Both the position numbers and the translations under genes were made by a program. A stretch of 64,000 nucleotides of DNA. Source: Pelagibacteraceae bacterium AG-430-E20. GTDB lineage: Bacteria > Pseudomonadota > Alphaproteobacteria > Pelagibacterales > Pelagibacteraceae. The notes beneath the pieces are model-generated. The model did not search any database. It saw only the letters and a list, made by a program, of their open reading frames with translations, and was not told the origin of the DNA. This document shows positions 17,105-25,783 of the stretch, piece by piece. Where the stretch lies: the NCBI GenBank assembly GCA_003209915.1, contig QCOF01000005.1, positions 1-64,000 on the forward strand. The letters are read 5' to 3'. Each line of letters begins with the position of its first letter. Within the stretch, counting starts at the first letter, position 1.

Positions 17105-18039
17105 TTTTTGAATTCTTTAATTTTTTTTATAACGCTATCAACTTCAATCAAATTTGGGTTTGCATTTGTCCCATGAGTTATTTCATTGATATTATAACCT
17201 TTAGGTATAACTCTGTAATAATTTTTACTATAATCAGTATAAGCTCGTGGTGCGTCAAGTAAAAACACAATACTCTTAATTCCTGATTGGGATGTAATAT
17301 GAGAGCCAAAAGAATCGTTACCAACGTACATATTAGATGCACACAAATAAGGAATAAGATCTTTTATTTTTTTGTCACTTAGTGTTATGAAATTATTTTT
17401 ATTTAAATTTTCAATGATTTCTTTTTCAATATTTTTTTCATTTGGGCCACACAAAATAAAAAAAAAATAATCGCTATCTTCATTTAGTTTATTTATAAGA
17501 TTTATAAAATTTTTAGAACCCCACTTTGTAGTTGGTCCTGACGATCCTACACCTAGAACAATTTTAAAACTTGAGTCATTAAGTTCTTTTTTTATATTTT
17601 CTATTTTTTCTTTTTTTACAAAAAATCTTGTTTCTGTATCACAGTTTTTGATATCAAGGAAATTTTCTGTCAAAGATTGAGCGGCTTTAACTAAATGTAA
17701 ATTTTTTTTTTTAAAATATTTATAGGATTTAACTTTCTTAATTCCTGCAAGTTTTGCAGCTAAATAAATTCTTAAACTAGGATAAAAAATTAAAAAATTA
17801 GTAAAATTAAAACTTTTAATAAACTTGCTTAGTTTAAAAATATCTAAAAGTTTTTTATGATATTTATCCAAATAAAAAACTTCTTTTATCAAAGGATCGT
17901 CAGCGAGCGCTTCTTCTAAATTTTTACAAAGGGTTATTACAGTTATTGGACCATGTTTTTTTGCAATTTGATGGCAATATGACAAGTGCAATAGATTTGC
18001 TCCTAGACCTACATAACTTAAATAAACTCCGGTCGTCAT
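17101..18039 (-). CDS. Glycosyltransferase family 9 (heptosyltransferase-like)
   Basis: Probable transferase of heptose or a related sugar onto lipopolysaccharide core or another surface glycan. The 312-residue protein has two Rossmann-like halves: residues 1-150 with a short N-terminal acceptor domain, and the donor domain starting at IVLGVGSSGPTTKWGSKNF, the GT9 pattern (G-x-x-x-x-x-K-x-W). NMYVGNDSFGSHITSQSGIKSIVFL is the family's D-x-G-x-x-H-like segment. The gene overlaps the SDR gene by 4 bases (ATGA), so both come from one mRNA. Donor and acceptor are unknown. Confidence 0.8.
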   Translation of the reverse strand: MTTGVYLSYVGLGANLLHLSYCHQIAKKHGPITVITLCKNLEEALADDPLIKEVFYLDKYHKKLLDIFKLSKFIKSFNFTNFLIFYPSLRIYLAAKLAGIKKVKSYKYFKKKNLHLVKAAQSLTENFLDIKNCDTETRFFVKKEKIENIKKELNDSSFKIVLGVGSSGPTTKWGSKNFINLINKLNEDSDYFFFILCGPNEKNIEKEIIENLNKNNFITLSDKKIKDLIPYLCASNMYVGNDSFGSHITSQSGIKSIVFLLDAPRAYTDYSKNYYRVIPKGYNINEITHGTNANPNLIEVDSVIKKIKEFKN

Positions 18040-18971
18040 AAACTTTTATACATTTCTTTAATTAATCTGTCGCCAAAAATTTTGAAACTAAAGTTGAATT
18101 TATTTTTTAAATAGAAAGAATTTTTAACAGAACCAATTAAAATTTCATTTTCATTTATTCTAAAGTATTTTTTGTTTGAGGAAAAATAATTTTTATAGTT
18201 TAAATTACTTAAACTGTAAGCTTTTTTTAAAATTTTTTTACCTGACATCTTTTTACCTGCTGAAATAAAGTAATCTTGAGCTTTTAAATTAGAAGTTAAA
18301 AAAATTGCTTTAATAATTTCGGTGACCCAAGAATAATCTCTATAAGTATTAATATTACCAACAATAATTTTTTTTTTATATTTAGCAGCAATACAAACTT
18401 TTTTGATAAAAAAATCATTTGATCTTAATGGAGACTCAACTTGCATAAATATTAAATTATATACACTTAATCCTTCGTCTCTATATTTTTTAATTAATCT
18501 AAAAGTTTTTTGCTGGGCAACTACATATGGGTTTCTATTGGAAGAAAGTTTTGACTTAAGGCTCACAATACCTTTATTAGGAGAAAAAATGTATCCTGAA
18601 TTAGCTTTAAAAAATTTTAAATTTAGATGTTTTTGCTTTATGATTTCAAGAAAATTTTTAGTTCCATCATAGTGAGAACGTATAGTCTCTTTTTTGTTTT
18701 TTATACTCTTTGTAATAGAACTCTGACCTGAAAAATAAAAAATTTTTTTCGGATTGTATTTTTTTATTAGTTTTTCTATTTGTTTTTTGTTGTTAACGTT
18801 TAATTTTACGAATTTGATTTTATTTTTAATTTTCAGAGCTTCATAATTGCTTATTTTTTTAATTAAAGATCTACTAGTTACAATAACTTTTTCATTTTTA
18901 TTTAATAGAAAACTAGACAGATAGGCACCCAAAACTCCAGTGCCAATTATCATATTTACTTTTTTATTCAT
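18036..18971 (-). CDS. SDR protein resembling GDP-mannose 4,6-dehydratase, catalytic residues altered
   Basis: An extended short-chain dehydrogenase/reductase of 311 residues. The Rossmann glycine motif is GTGVLG (residues 10-15). The region FKANSGYIFSP lines up with the ASTSELYG segment of GDP-mannose dehydratase, NPYVVAQQKTFRLIKKYR with SPYAVAKLYAYW, and FMQVESPLRSNDFFIKKV with FNHESPRRGETFVTRKI. Ser125 and Tyr149 are kept, but the Glu of that family is a Tyr and the Lys of the YxxxK pair is Gln153. Activity may therefore be altered or lost. It pairs with the GT9 gene and probably serves surface sugar metabolism. Confidence 0.7.
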   Translation of the reverse strand: MNKKVNMIIGTGVLGAYLSSFLLNKNEKVIVTSRSLIKKISNYEALKIKNKIKFVKLNVNNKKQIEKLIKKYNPKKIFYFSGQSSITKSIKNKKETIRSHYDGTKNFLEIIKQKHLNLKFFKANSGYIFSPNKGIVSLKSKLSSNRNPYVVAQQKTFRLIKKYRDEGLSVYNLIFMQVESPLRSNDFFIKKVCIAAKYKKKIIVGNINTYRDYSWVTEIIKAIFLTSNLKAQDYFISAGKKMSGKKILKKAYSLSNLNYKNYFSSNKKYFRINENEILIGSVKNSFYLKNKFNFSFKIFGDRLIKEMYKSL

Positions 18972-19007
18972 TTTTTTTTTGAATTATTATATGTTTTTAA
19001 AAAATAT

Positions 19008-19892
19008 ATGACTTTAATAAAAGGTATTTATGCTGCTTCGATGTCAATTTTAAATAATGATTTGACACTGAATATAGAAAAAACCATTCAACACGCTGAA
19101 ATGATTATAGATAATGGTTGCCATGGAGCTGCAATTTTTGGGAGCACTGGACAGGCTCAATTAATCCCTATTTCTGAAAAAATTAACTTATTAAACCATT
19201 TAGCCTTAAGTAAATATAAAGAAAAATATATAATTGGAACTGGGTTAAATTCATTAGGTGAAACTATTAATTTAATGAGAATAGCAAGATCTTTAAATTT
19301 TAAAAAATTTCTAATTATGCCGCCAGCTTATTACAAATATGGTGACAAAGAAGTAATAGAATTTTATAGCAAAATAGCTGATGCAATTCCTGATAGTAAA
19401 ATAATTCTTTACAATTTTGAAAAATTATGTGGTTATAAATTTAGTATTGAGTGTGTTGAAAAACTTGTAACAAAATTCCCAAAAAATATCGTGGGAGTTA
19501 AAGATAGTTCATACAATTTATTTGAAAATTTAAAAATAGATAATTTCTCAGTTTTACCTGGATCAGAGTCTAAATTACTAAAAGGTCTTGAGTTAGGTTG
19601 CACAGGCATAATTACTGCTACGTGCAATGCTACATCTGGGTTAGCAAGAAAAGTATTTGATGATTTTCAAAATGGACATCAGCAAAAAGTTAATCAAAAA
19701 TTGTGTGATGTGAGAAACGTATTTGAAAAATATAATTTAATATCAGGACTTCACACGTATTTTGGAAAAAATAACCCATTTTATGAAAATCTATTACCTC
19801 CTTTAAGTATTTTAAATTCCCAAGAGGCAAAAGAACTTAATCATAATCTAGAAAAGTTAAATTTTTTAACAAAGTCATCCTTAGTAGCCTAA
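19008..19892 (+). CDS. DapA/NanA-family aldolase (dihydrodipicolinate synthase family)
   Basis: Class I aldolase/lyase of the (beta/alpha)8 DapA superfamily, 294 residues. The Schiff-base Lys is Lys165 in GVKDSS and the proton-shuttle Tyr is Tyr135 in ILYNFEKLCG. The GxTGE loop is present as GSTGQ (45-49). In true DapA the loop after this Tyr reads YNVPSRTG, with Arg binding the aspartate-semialdehyde carboxylate; here it is YNFEKLCG, so the Arg is absent. The substrate is thus likely not aspartate semialdehyde. Its place beside sugar genes may suggest a sugar-acid substrate, but that is inference. Confidence 0.75.
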   Translation: MTLIKGIYAASMSILNNDLTLNIEKTIQHAEMIIDNGCHGAAIFGSTGQAQLIPISEKINLLNHLALSKYKEKYIIGTGLNSLGETINLMRIARSLNFKKFLIMPPAYYKYGDKEVIEFYSKIADAIPDSKIILYNFEKLCGYKFSIECVEKLVTKFPKNIVGVKDSSYNLFENLKIDNFSVLPGSESKLLKGLELGCTGIITATCNATSGLARKVFDDFQNGHQQKVNQKLCDVRNVFEKYNLISGLHTYFGKNNPFYENLLPPLSILNSQEAKELNHNLEKLNFLTKSSLVA

Positions 19893-19893
19893 T

Positions 19894-21084
19894 ATGCAAC
19901 TTGCTAGATTTTTAAATAGTGTTTTTAAGAAAGATGGGTTTATATTAGTTGATGCTAGCTCAAAAAGTTACATTATTGGAAACCCAAAAAAAGAAAATCC
20001 TATTAAACTTAAAATTCTAAACAAAAAACTTCATTACAAATTATTATTTCATCCTGATCTTTATTTTGGTGAAGCATATACAGATGGTGAAATTACAATA
20101 GAAAATGGAAGTCTGACTGATTTTCTAGATCTTGCACTTATGAATTTTGGAAGAGGAGACCTTAATTTTTTTAGTTATTTAATTAATAGATTAAGGGGAT
20201 CTTATAGATATTTAACAAATTTTAATTTTATAAAGAAATCAAAAATGAATGTTTCACATCATTATGATATTTCTGATGATCTATATGATTTATTTTTAGA
20301 TCCAAAAAGACAATACTCATGTGCTTATTTTAAAAATGAAAATGATACTTTAGAAGATGCACAAAATAATAAAATAGGACACATCATAAAAAAATTAAAT
20401 ATCAAACATAATCAAAAAGTTTTAGATATTGGTTGTGGTTGGGGATCATTAGCAATTGATATAGCAAAAAGTGCTAATTGTGAGGTTACTGGAATAACCT
20501 TATCTCAAAATCAATTTAACTATTGTCAAAAAAAAGCAAAAGAACTTAATCTAGAAAATCAACTTAACTTTAAACTAATGGATTATAGAGAGTTAGATGA
20601 GAAGTTTGATAGGATAGTGAGTGTTGGAATGTTTGAGCACGTAGGTAGAAAATTTTACCGTAAATTCTTCTCACAAGTTGAAAAATTACTTAAAGATGAT
20701 GGAGTTTCACTGATACATACGATCGGTTCTGTAAATCCACCCAGGGATCCTCATCCATGGATTACGAAATATATTTTTCCAGGTGGTTACACACCAAGTT
20801 TAAGTGAGGTTACCACACCAATTGAAAAAGCAGGTTTAATAGTAGCTGATATTGAAGTTTTACGACTTCATTATTCACATACTTTGCGACACTGGAAAGA
20901 AAACTGTATCAAAAATAAGGAAAAAATAATTCAAATGTTTGATGAAAGATTTTTTAGAATGTGGGAATTTTATTTAGCTGGTTGTGAGATGGCATTTAAA
21001 TGGGGTGATCAAGTTGTATATCAATTTCAATTAACAAAAAATTATAGATCTACTCCAGTTACAAGAGACTATATTTATCAATAA
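19894..21084 (+). CDS. cfa: Cyclopropane-fatty-acyl-phospholipid synthase-like methyltransferase
   Basis: SAM-dependent enzyme that adds a methylene bridge across double bonds of membrane lipid chains. The 396-residue protein carries an N-terminal lipid-binding region and a methyltransferase domain with motif I LDIGCGWGSLAID (177-189). FEHVGRKFYRKFF and the KYIFPGGYTPSL loop are typical of Cfa, as is the HYDISDDLYDLFLDPKRQYSCAYF start. It begins one base after the DapA-family gene stop. Related mycolic-acid-type or other SAM-dependent lipid methyltransferases share these motifs, so the exact product is not proven. Confidence 0.9.
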   Translation: MQLARFLNSVFKKDGFILVDASSKSYIIGNPKKENPIKLKILNKKLHYKLLFHPDLYFGEAYTDGEITIENGSLTDFLDLALMNFGRGDLNFFSYLINRLRGSYRYLTNFNFIKKSKMNVSHHYDISDDLYDLFLDPKRQYSCAYFKNENDTLEDAQNNKIGHIIKKLNIKHNQKVLDIGCGWGSLAIDIAKSANCEVTGITLSQNQFNYCQKKAKELNLENQLNFKLMDYRELDEKFDRIVSVGMFEHVGRKFYRKFFSQVEKLLKDDGVSLIHTIGSVNPPRDPHPWITKYIFPGGYTPSLSEVTTPIEKAGLIVADIEVLRLHYSHTLRHWKENCIKNKEKIIQMFDERFFRMWEFYLAGCEMAFKWGDQVVYQFQLTKNYRSTPVTRDYIYQ

Positions 21085-21112
21085 ATTATTGATAGATATA
21101 AATCTTCTTGAA

Positions 21113-22297
21113 ATGAAAAAAACAAAAAAAAAACAAAAAAAAAATAAAAGTAAAGCAAAAGTTAAAAATCGTAAAAAAATCAAAAATTCAAAAAAAAAAG
21201 TAAAACAAAGTAAAATTAAAAAAAAAAATAATTTAAAAAAAAAAAAGGTTAAGAATTACAAAAAAATCAAAAAATTTTCTATTTCTAAGTCAAAAAAAAA
21301 AGAAAACTTTATTTTAAATCTAATCAATTTTCAAAATTCTCTTAAGCCCCAATTCAAATTTAATTTAAATTTAAATTTTGAAAAATATATTCAGGGATTT
21401 TTTGACAAAATTGCTAACACGATCGATCAGTACAAAATAATTAAAAAAGACGAAGCGCGAAGAATTAAACTAGAAGAACAACAAAAGGAAAGATTAGAAA
21501 AAATTAAAATAGCAGAAGAAAAACAAAAAGAAGAAGATTTAAAATTTAAACTAAAAGAACAGACTTTAAAAGAAGAAATAAAATTAGAAAAGCAAAGAAC
21601 TAAAGATATAAAATTATTTTTACGAAAAGAACAAGCATTATTAAGAATTGAACAGGCAGAGAAACAAAAACAGTTTTTACAAAAATTAAGATTAGATAAG
21701 CAAATTGAAAAATTTAGAGTTAGAGAAGTAAAAGAATTAGAAAAACTTGAAAAAATTTCCTTAAAAGAAAAAAGAGATGATTATGCAGGCCTACAACAAA
21801 GAATAGAAAAATTAAAAGAAAAATATCGAATTATTAGGGATCAAAAAATAAGAGAGAGGGTAGAGGCTTTAGGCGTAAAAATTCAGGGAGATGAAGATAG
21901 GGAAACACTTCTTAGAAAAGAAAAAGATTACACAATCGCCAGACAAAAAATAGAATTTTCTTTGGAAAGTTTTTACAGAAGTGCAAGTAGTTTAGTTTTT
22001 CAATTGAATAAAAGACATGTCACAAGACACATGTCAATTTTTAGATGTATCGATAGAAGATTTGAGACGGGTGAGATTTTTGTCAAATGGGATGAAGCAG
22101 CTGATGACGAGTGGTTGTTACTTATTTATATTAAAAATAATTCACCAGATGAAGGTATAGTAATTGAAGATAAAACAAATCCAGAAAAAAATATTTCACA
22201 TGAATTTAAAAATAATGAAATTTTTAAGGCCTCGGACACAATGGTAGACTCTTTAACTCAGCTTATTGCGAGAAAAAGAGCCAAAAATAGCAATTAA
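21113..22297 (+). CDS. Lysine-rich coiled-coil protein of unknown function
   Basis: I do not recognise this gene. The product, about 394 residues, has three parts. The first 70 residues are mostly Lys with Asn, Ser, Ile and Val, like histone-tail or nucleoid-binding proteins. Residues about 110-275 are a charged coiled coil rich in Glu, Lys, Gln, Leu and Arg. The last 110 residues look globular (SSLVFQLNKRHVTRHMSIFRCIDRRFETGEIFVKWDEAADDEWLLLIYIKNN). There is no signal peptide. I use the ATG at 21113; a TTG at 21089 would add eight residues. The first 200 bases are extremely A-rich. It could bind nucleic acid or the ribosome; that is inference only. Confidence 0.8.
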   Translation: MKKTKKKQKKNKSKAKVKNRKKIKNSKKKVKQSKIKKKNNLKKKKVKNYKKIKKFSISKSKKKENFILNLINFQNSLKPQFKFNLNLNFEKYIQGFFDKIANTIDQYKIIKKDEARRIKLEEQQKERLEKIKIAEEKQKEEDLKFKLKEQTLKEEIKLEKQRTKDIKLFLRKEQALLRIEQAEKQKQFLQKLRLDKQIEKFRVREVKELEKLEKISLKEKRDDYAGLQQRIEKLKEKYRIIRDQKIRERVEALGVKIQGDEDRETLLRKEKDYTIARQKIEFSLESFYRSASSLVFQLNKRHVTRHMSIFRCIDRRFETGEIFVKWDEAADDEWLLLIYIKNNSPDEGIVIEDKTNPEKNISHEFKNNEIFKASDTMVDSLTQLIARKRAKNSN

Positions 22298-22327
22298 TAT
22301 ATCTAAATATATTCAGTAATATCTATC

Positions 22328-22621
22328 ATGCTTTTTGGAATAATTATTATGATCGTTCTATACATAATTCTGAGTTATGTACTTTCTTGGATAAGATATT
22401 TCAATAGTCAGGATCCAAGATTAGGTCAATCAACTTGGAGATGGAGTTATGATTATCCAGTAATTGGAGAAAGAGATTTCTCAGATTTAGATGATAAAGA
22501 CTTTGTTAGGTTAAGAAGGAAAAGAAATAAAATTATTACATTTATGTATGCAATCGTTTTAATTATGTTTTTGCTATCTATGTCTTTATTAAGTGAAATA
22601 ATGATATTTTTTTTAGCCTAA
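22328..22621 (+). CDS. Small two-helix membrane protein, unknown function
   Basis: A 97-residue protein with a hydrophobic helix at residues 1-22 and another at about 70-96. They enclose a polar segment with a TWRWSYDYP motif and an acidic-then-basic stretch (DFSDLDDKDFVRLRRKRNK). It follows the Lys-rich coiled-coil gene by 30 bases and may share its transcript. Its stop overlaps the stop of the DCC-family gene on the other strand in a CTAA tetranucleotide. I do not recognise a family. Confidence 0.6.
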   Translation: MLFGIIIMIVLYIILSYVLSWIRYFNSQDPRLGQSTWRWSYDYPVIGERDFSDLDDKDFVRLRRKRNKIITFMYAIVLIMFLLSMSLLSEIMIFFLA

Positions 22622-22965
22622 TTTTTTAATTGTTTTTTATTTTTAAGGTATAAAAGATAAGCAATTATCTCATAACCGTAATTAAAAATTGTAAAAATTA
22701 TTGGTAGTTTAAAAAATTTATATAGAAATCTATATCTAGGTATTTTCTTCCAAACAAACAAAAAAGCTTCAGCTCCCTCTAAAACTTTTTCATCATTTTT
22801 CACATGTAATCTCCTTAAAAGCTGCCTATCATTTTTACTAGTTTCTTTTTCAGCCTGTTCATTGTTGGTGATGTCAATCCAATCTATTCCGTCTATTTTT
22901 TCTTTTTTGTATAAGTCTATTTCAGACTTACAAATTTTACAGGAATTGTTGAAATAGACTTTCAT
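22618..22965 (-). CDS. DCC-family (DUF393) thiol-disulfide oxidoreductase-like protein
   Basis: A 115-residue protein with the DUF393 layout: an N-terminal VYFNNSCKICKSEIDLYKK segment holding a CxxC motif (CKIC, residues 9-12), a central IDWIDITNNEQ stretch, and GAEAFLFVWKKIPRYRFLYKFFKLP, the family's conserved membrane-associated helix region. The family usually begins DGxCxxC; here the acidic residue before the motif is Asn, a small deviation. A redox role is assumed from the CxxC only. It stands alone on the minus strand, opposite tldD. Confidence 0.85.
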   Translation of the reverse strand: MKVYFNNSCKICKSEIDLYKKEKIDGIDWIDITNNEQAEKETSKNDRQLLRRLHVKNDEKVLEGAEAFLFVWKKIPRYRFLYKFFKLPIIFTIFNYGYEIIAYLLYLKNKKQLKN

Positions 22966-23050
22966 AGTTCAGTAATTATCTTTTATCAGATTTTTGTACA
23001 TGTGTAAAAAGAGCAGTTGAAAAGATAATATAAACCTTTATGTAATTCCT

Positions 23051-24463
23051 ATGAGTAATTTCTTTGATAAATCTGACTTAGAAAGAAAAGATGCTGAAAA
23101 TATAGTTTCAGATACTTTAAAAAATTGTGACGACGGAGAGTTGTATTTAGAGGACTCAAAGTCAGAGTCGATTGTCTTAGATGACAATAAGATTAAGAGC
23201 TCGAATTATAGTTCTGATCTAGGCTTCGGATTTAGGGCCGTCGCAGAGGAAGTTGTTGCATACTCTTACTCAAATGAGATTTCAAAAGATTCTTTAAAGA
23301 GTTCAGCAGAAAATCTTCAATCAACACTTAAATCAATCAAAGGCACCTATAACAACAAGATACCAACATCTAACAAAAAATTTTATAATGATATAAATCC
23401 CATAGAACAAAAAACATTAAACTCAAAGCTAGAAGTTCTTAATAAAGTGAATGAGTATTTAAGAAAAAAAGATGGAGCTGTAAAACAGGTTACGGCAAAT
23501 TTTTTAGGTGAACATAAGTCGATTGAAATAATTAGATCAGGTGGTGAAGCAATTACAGACATCAGACCTTTAATTAGATTTAATGTTTCTGTATTGCTTG
23601 AAAAAGATGGAAGAAAAGAAACAGGTGTGTATGGCATTGGAGGCAGGCAGTCTTATGATGATTACTTACAAAATGATAACTGGAAAAGTGTATGTGAGGA
23701 AGCTTTCAGAATCGCTTCAGTTAATTTAGAAAGTAAACCTGCACCAGCTGGCGAAATGAAAGTTGTTTTAGGACCAGGTTGGCCAGCAATATTAATCCAC
23801 GAAGCGATAGGGCATGGTTTAGAGGGTGATTTTAATAGGAAAAAGACATCAGCATTTCATAACCTGATGGGGCAGAAAGTTGCAAGTGAAGGGGTCACAA
23901 TTGTTGATGATGGCACCATCGATAATAGAAGAGGTAGTCTTACTATAGATGATGAGGGCACACCGACCGAAAGAACTGTCTTAATTGAAAACGGAATTTT
24001 AAAAAACTTTATGCAGGACAGACTGAATGCACGTTTAATGAAGACAAGATCGACTGGTTCAGGAAGACGAGAAAATTACAGACACGTTGTATTACCAAGA
24101 ATGAGAAATACTATGATGTTAAGTGGAAAACAAACGCAAGACGAGATGATCAAATCTGTTGATAAGGGTATTTTTGCTGTTAGCTTTGGAGGTGGACAAG
24201 TAGATATTACTTCAGGAAAATTTGTATTTAATTGTACAGAGGCTTATGAAATTATTAATGGAAAAATTGGCTCTCCTATAAAAGGAGCAACTTTAATAGG
24301 AGATGGTCCCTCTATTTTAAAAGAAGTTTCAATGGTGGGTAATGATATGATGTTAGACCCTGGTATAGGTACATGTGGGAAGGCTGGACAGGGAGTTCCT
24401 GTTGGTGTTGCACAACCATCTATATTAATTGATAAAATGACAGTTGGTGGAACAAAGCTCTAA
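23051..24463 (+). CDS. tldD: Metalloprotease TldD
   Basis: Catalytic subunit of the TldD/TldE protease, which processes modified peptides and CcdA-like antitoxins in the cytoplasm. The zinc motif HEAIGH is at residues 250-255 (LIHEAIGHGLEGDF), and the second family block MQDRLNARLMKTRSTGSGRRENYRH and the C-terminal FGGGQVDITSGKFVF block are present. At 470 residues it has normal length. pmbA (tldE) follows after 3 bases, the standard partner arrangement. Confidence 0.96.
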   Translation: MSNFFDKSDLERKDAENIVSDTLKNCDDGELYLEDSKSESIVLDDNKIKSSNYSSDLGFGFRAVAEEVVAYSYSNEISKDSLKSSAENLQSTLKSIKGTYNNKIPTSNKKFYNDINPIEQKTLNSKLEVLNKVNEYLRKKDGAVKQVTANFLGEHKSIEIIRSGGEAITDIRPLIRFNVSVLLEKDGRKETGVYGIGGRQSYDDYLQNDNWKSVCEEAFRIASVNLESKPAPAGEMKVVLGPGWPAILIHEAIGHGLEGDFNRKKTSAFHNLMGQKVASEGVTIVDDGTIDNRRGSLTIDDEGTPTERTVLIENGILKNFMQDRLNARLMKTRSTGSGRRENYRHVVLPRMRNTMMLSGKQTQDEMIKSVDKGIFAVSFGGGQVDITSGKFVFNCTEAYEIINGKIGSPIKGATLIGDGPSILKEVSMVGNDMMLDPGIGTCGKAGQGVPVGVAQPSILIDKMTVGGTKL

Positions 24464-24466
24464 GTA

Positions 24467-25783
24467 ATGATTAAAGATCAAGATTTTTTAAAAGCCAAGG
24501 CAGCTCATTGTTTAGATGTCGCAAAAAAAATTGGAGCTTCAAATGCTAGTGTAACTATAGGCCATTCAATTTCTGAAACGGTTAATTTTAGAAATAATAA
24601 CTTAGATGAGTCTAATCGATCAGATGGATTAGCATTTAATATAGATACTTATATAGGAAAAAAAAAGTCCTCAATTTCCTCATCAAATCTATTAGATCAA
24701 AATTTAAATACGCTTATAGAGAAATGTTATGAAACAACTAAAATAACTCCTGAGGATGAGTTTAACTCATTACCAGATCAAAACTTACTTTCAGATAGTC
24801 TTAAAAATTTAAATATTTATGACGACACTCATATCGAAAACGATAAAAAAATTGATTACTTAAAAGAATTAGAAAGTACAGCATCAGAGGACAAAAGAAT
24901 AGTAAACACCGAATCGAGCTTTACTGAAAAAAAATCAAATTTTATTTTAGCAAATAGCGATGGCTTTTGTAGTGGTTACAAAACATCTTCATTTACTGTA
25001 TCTTGCGTAGCTGTTGCTCAAGATGAAAAAAGTATGGAAAGGGATTATGAATATTCAAGTAAGAGATATTTAGATGACATCAAAGACCCTAAATCTTTAG
25101 GTAAAATAGCAAGCCACCAAACAATTAGAAAATTAAGTCCAAAAAAAATAGGAAGTGAAAAATTAAGTGTAATATTTGATAAAAGAATTGCAAAAGGGAT
25201 GCTTAGTGCTTTTGCAAGTGCAATTTCATCTTCTGCTATTGCAAGAGGAACTTCATTTCTCAAGGATCAATTAAATGAGCAAATATTCTCTAATTCTATT
25301 AACATTATAGACAAACCAGACATAATTAAGGGTTTAGGTTCAAAAAATTTTGATTCAGAAGGTGTTAAATCTGAAACTCTTAATTTAGTAAAAGAGGGTG
25401 TACTTAAAAGTTATCTAGTAGATTCTTATAATGGAAGAAAATTAAACATTAAATCAAATGGGAGAAGCGGAGGCAGTACAAATCTATATTTTGAAAATGG
25501 AAACCAAAGCTACGATGAATTATTAAAAATGAACTCAAAGTGTATTTACATTACAGAAACTATAGGCCATGGAAGTAATCTTGTAACTGGAGATTACTCT
25601 GTAGGAGCAACTGGGTTTTTAGTTGAAAATGGTCAATTTATATATCCCATAAATGAAATAACAATTGCAGGAAATTTCAAAGATATGTTTAAGAGAATAT
25701 TTTTAGCAAATGATTTAGATTTTGAATATTCAACAAATTCTCCAACCATGATGATTGAGGGCATGACAGTTGCTGGTAAATGA
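24467..25783 (+). CDS. pmbA: TldE/PmbA protease subunit
   Basis: Non-catalytic partner of TldD. The 438-residue protein has the same overall fold as TldD but lacks the HExxxH zinc motif, as expected: the corresponding region reads AKGMLSAFASAISSSAIARGTSFL. C-terminal blocks LVDSYNGRKLNIKSNGRSGGSTNLYFENG and GHGSNLVTGDYSVGATGFLVENG are characteristic of PmbA. The stop codon overlaps the start of the FAD-protein gene (ATGA), so the three genes form one transcription unit. Confidence 0.95.
   Translation: MIKDQDFLKAKAAHCLDVAKKIGASNASVTIGHSISETVNFRNNNLDESNRSDGLAFNIDTYIGKKKSSISSSNLLDQNLNTLIEKCYETTKITPEDEFNSLPDQNLLSDSLKNLNIYDDTHIENDKKIDYLKELESTASEDKRIVNTESSFTEKKSNFILANSDGFCSGYKTSSFTVSCVAVAQDEKSMERDYEYSSKRYLDDIKDPKSLGKIASHQTIRKLSPKKIGSEKLSVIFDKRIAKGMLSAFASAISSSAIARGTSFLKDQLNEQIFSNSINIIDKPDIIKGLGSKNFDSEGVKSETLNLVKEGVLKSYLVDSYNGRKLNIKSNGRSGGSTNLYFENGNQSYDELLKMNSKCIYITETIGHGSNLVTGDYSVGATGFLVENGQFIYPINEITIAGNFKDMFKRIFLANDLDFEYSTNSPTMMIEGMTVAGK

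Noticed and set aside
21107..21113. CTTGAAA near the start of the Lys-rich gene as a third RpoH site
   Set aside because: There is no CTATAT-like box after a 15-base spacer, and the site abuts the start codon.
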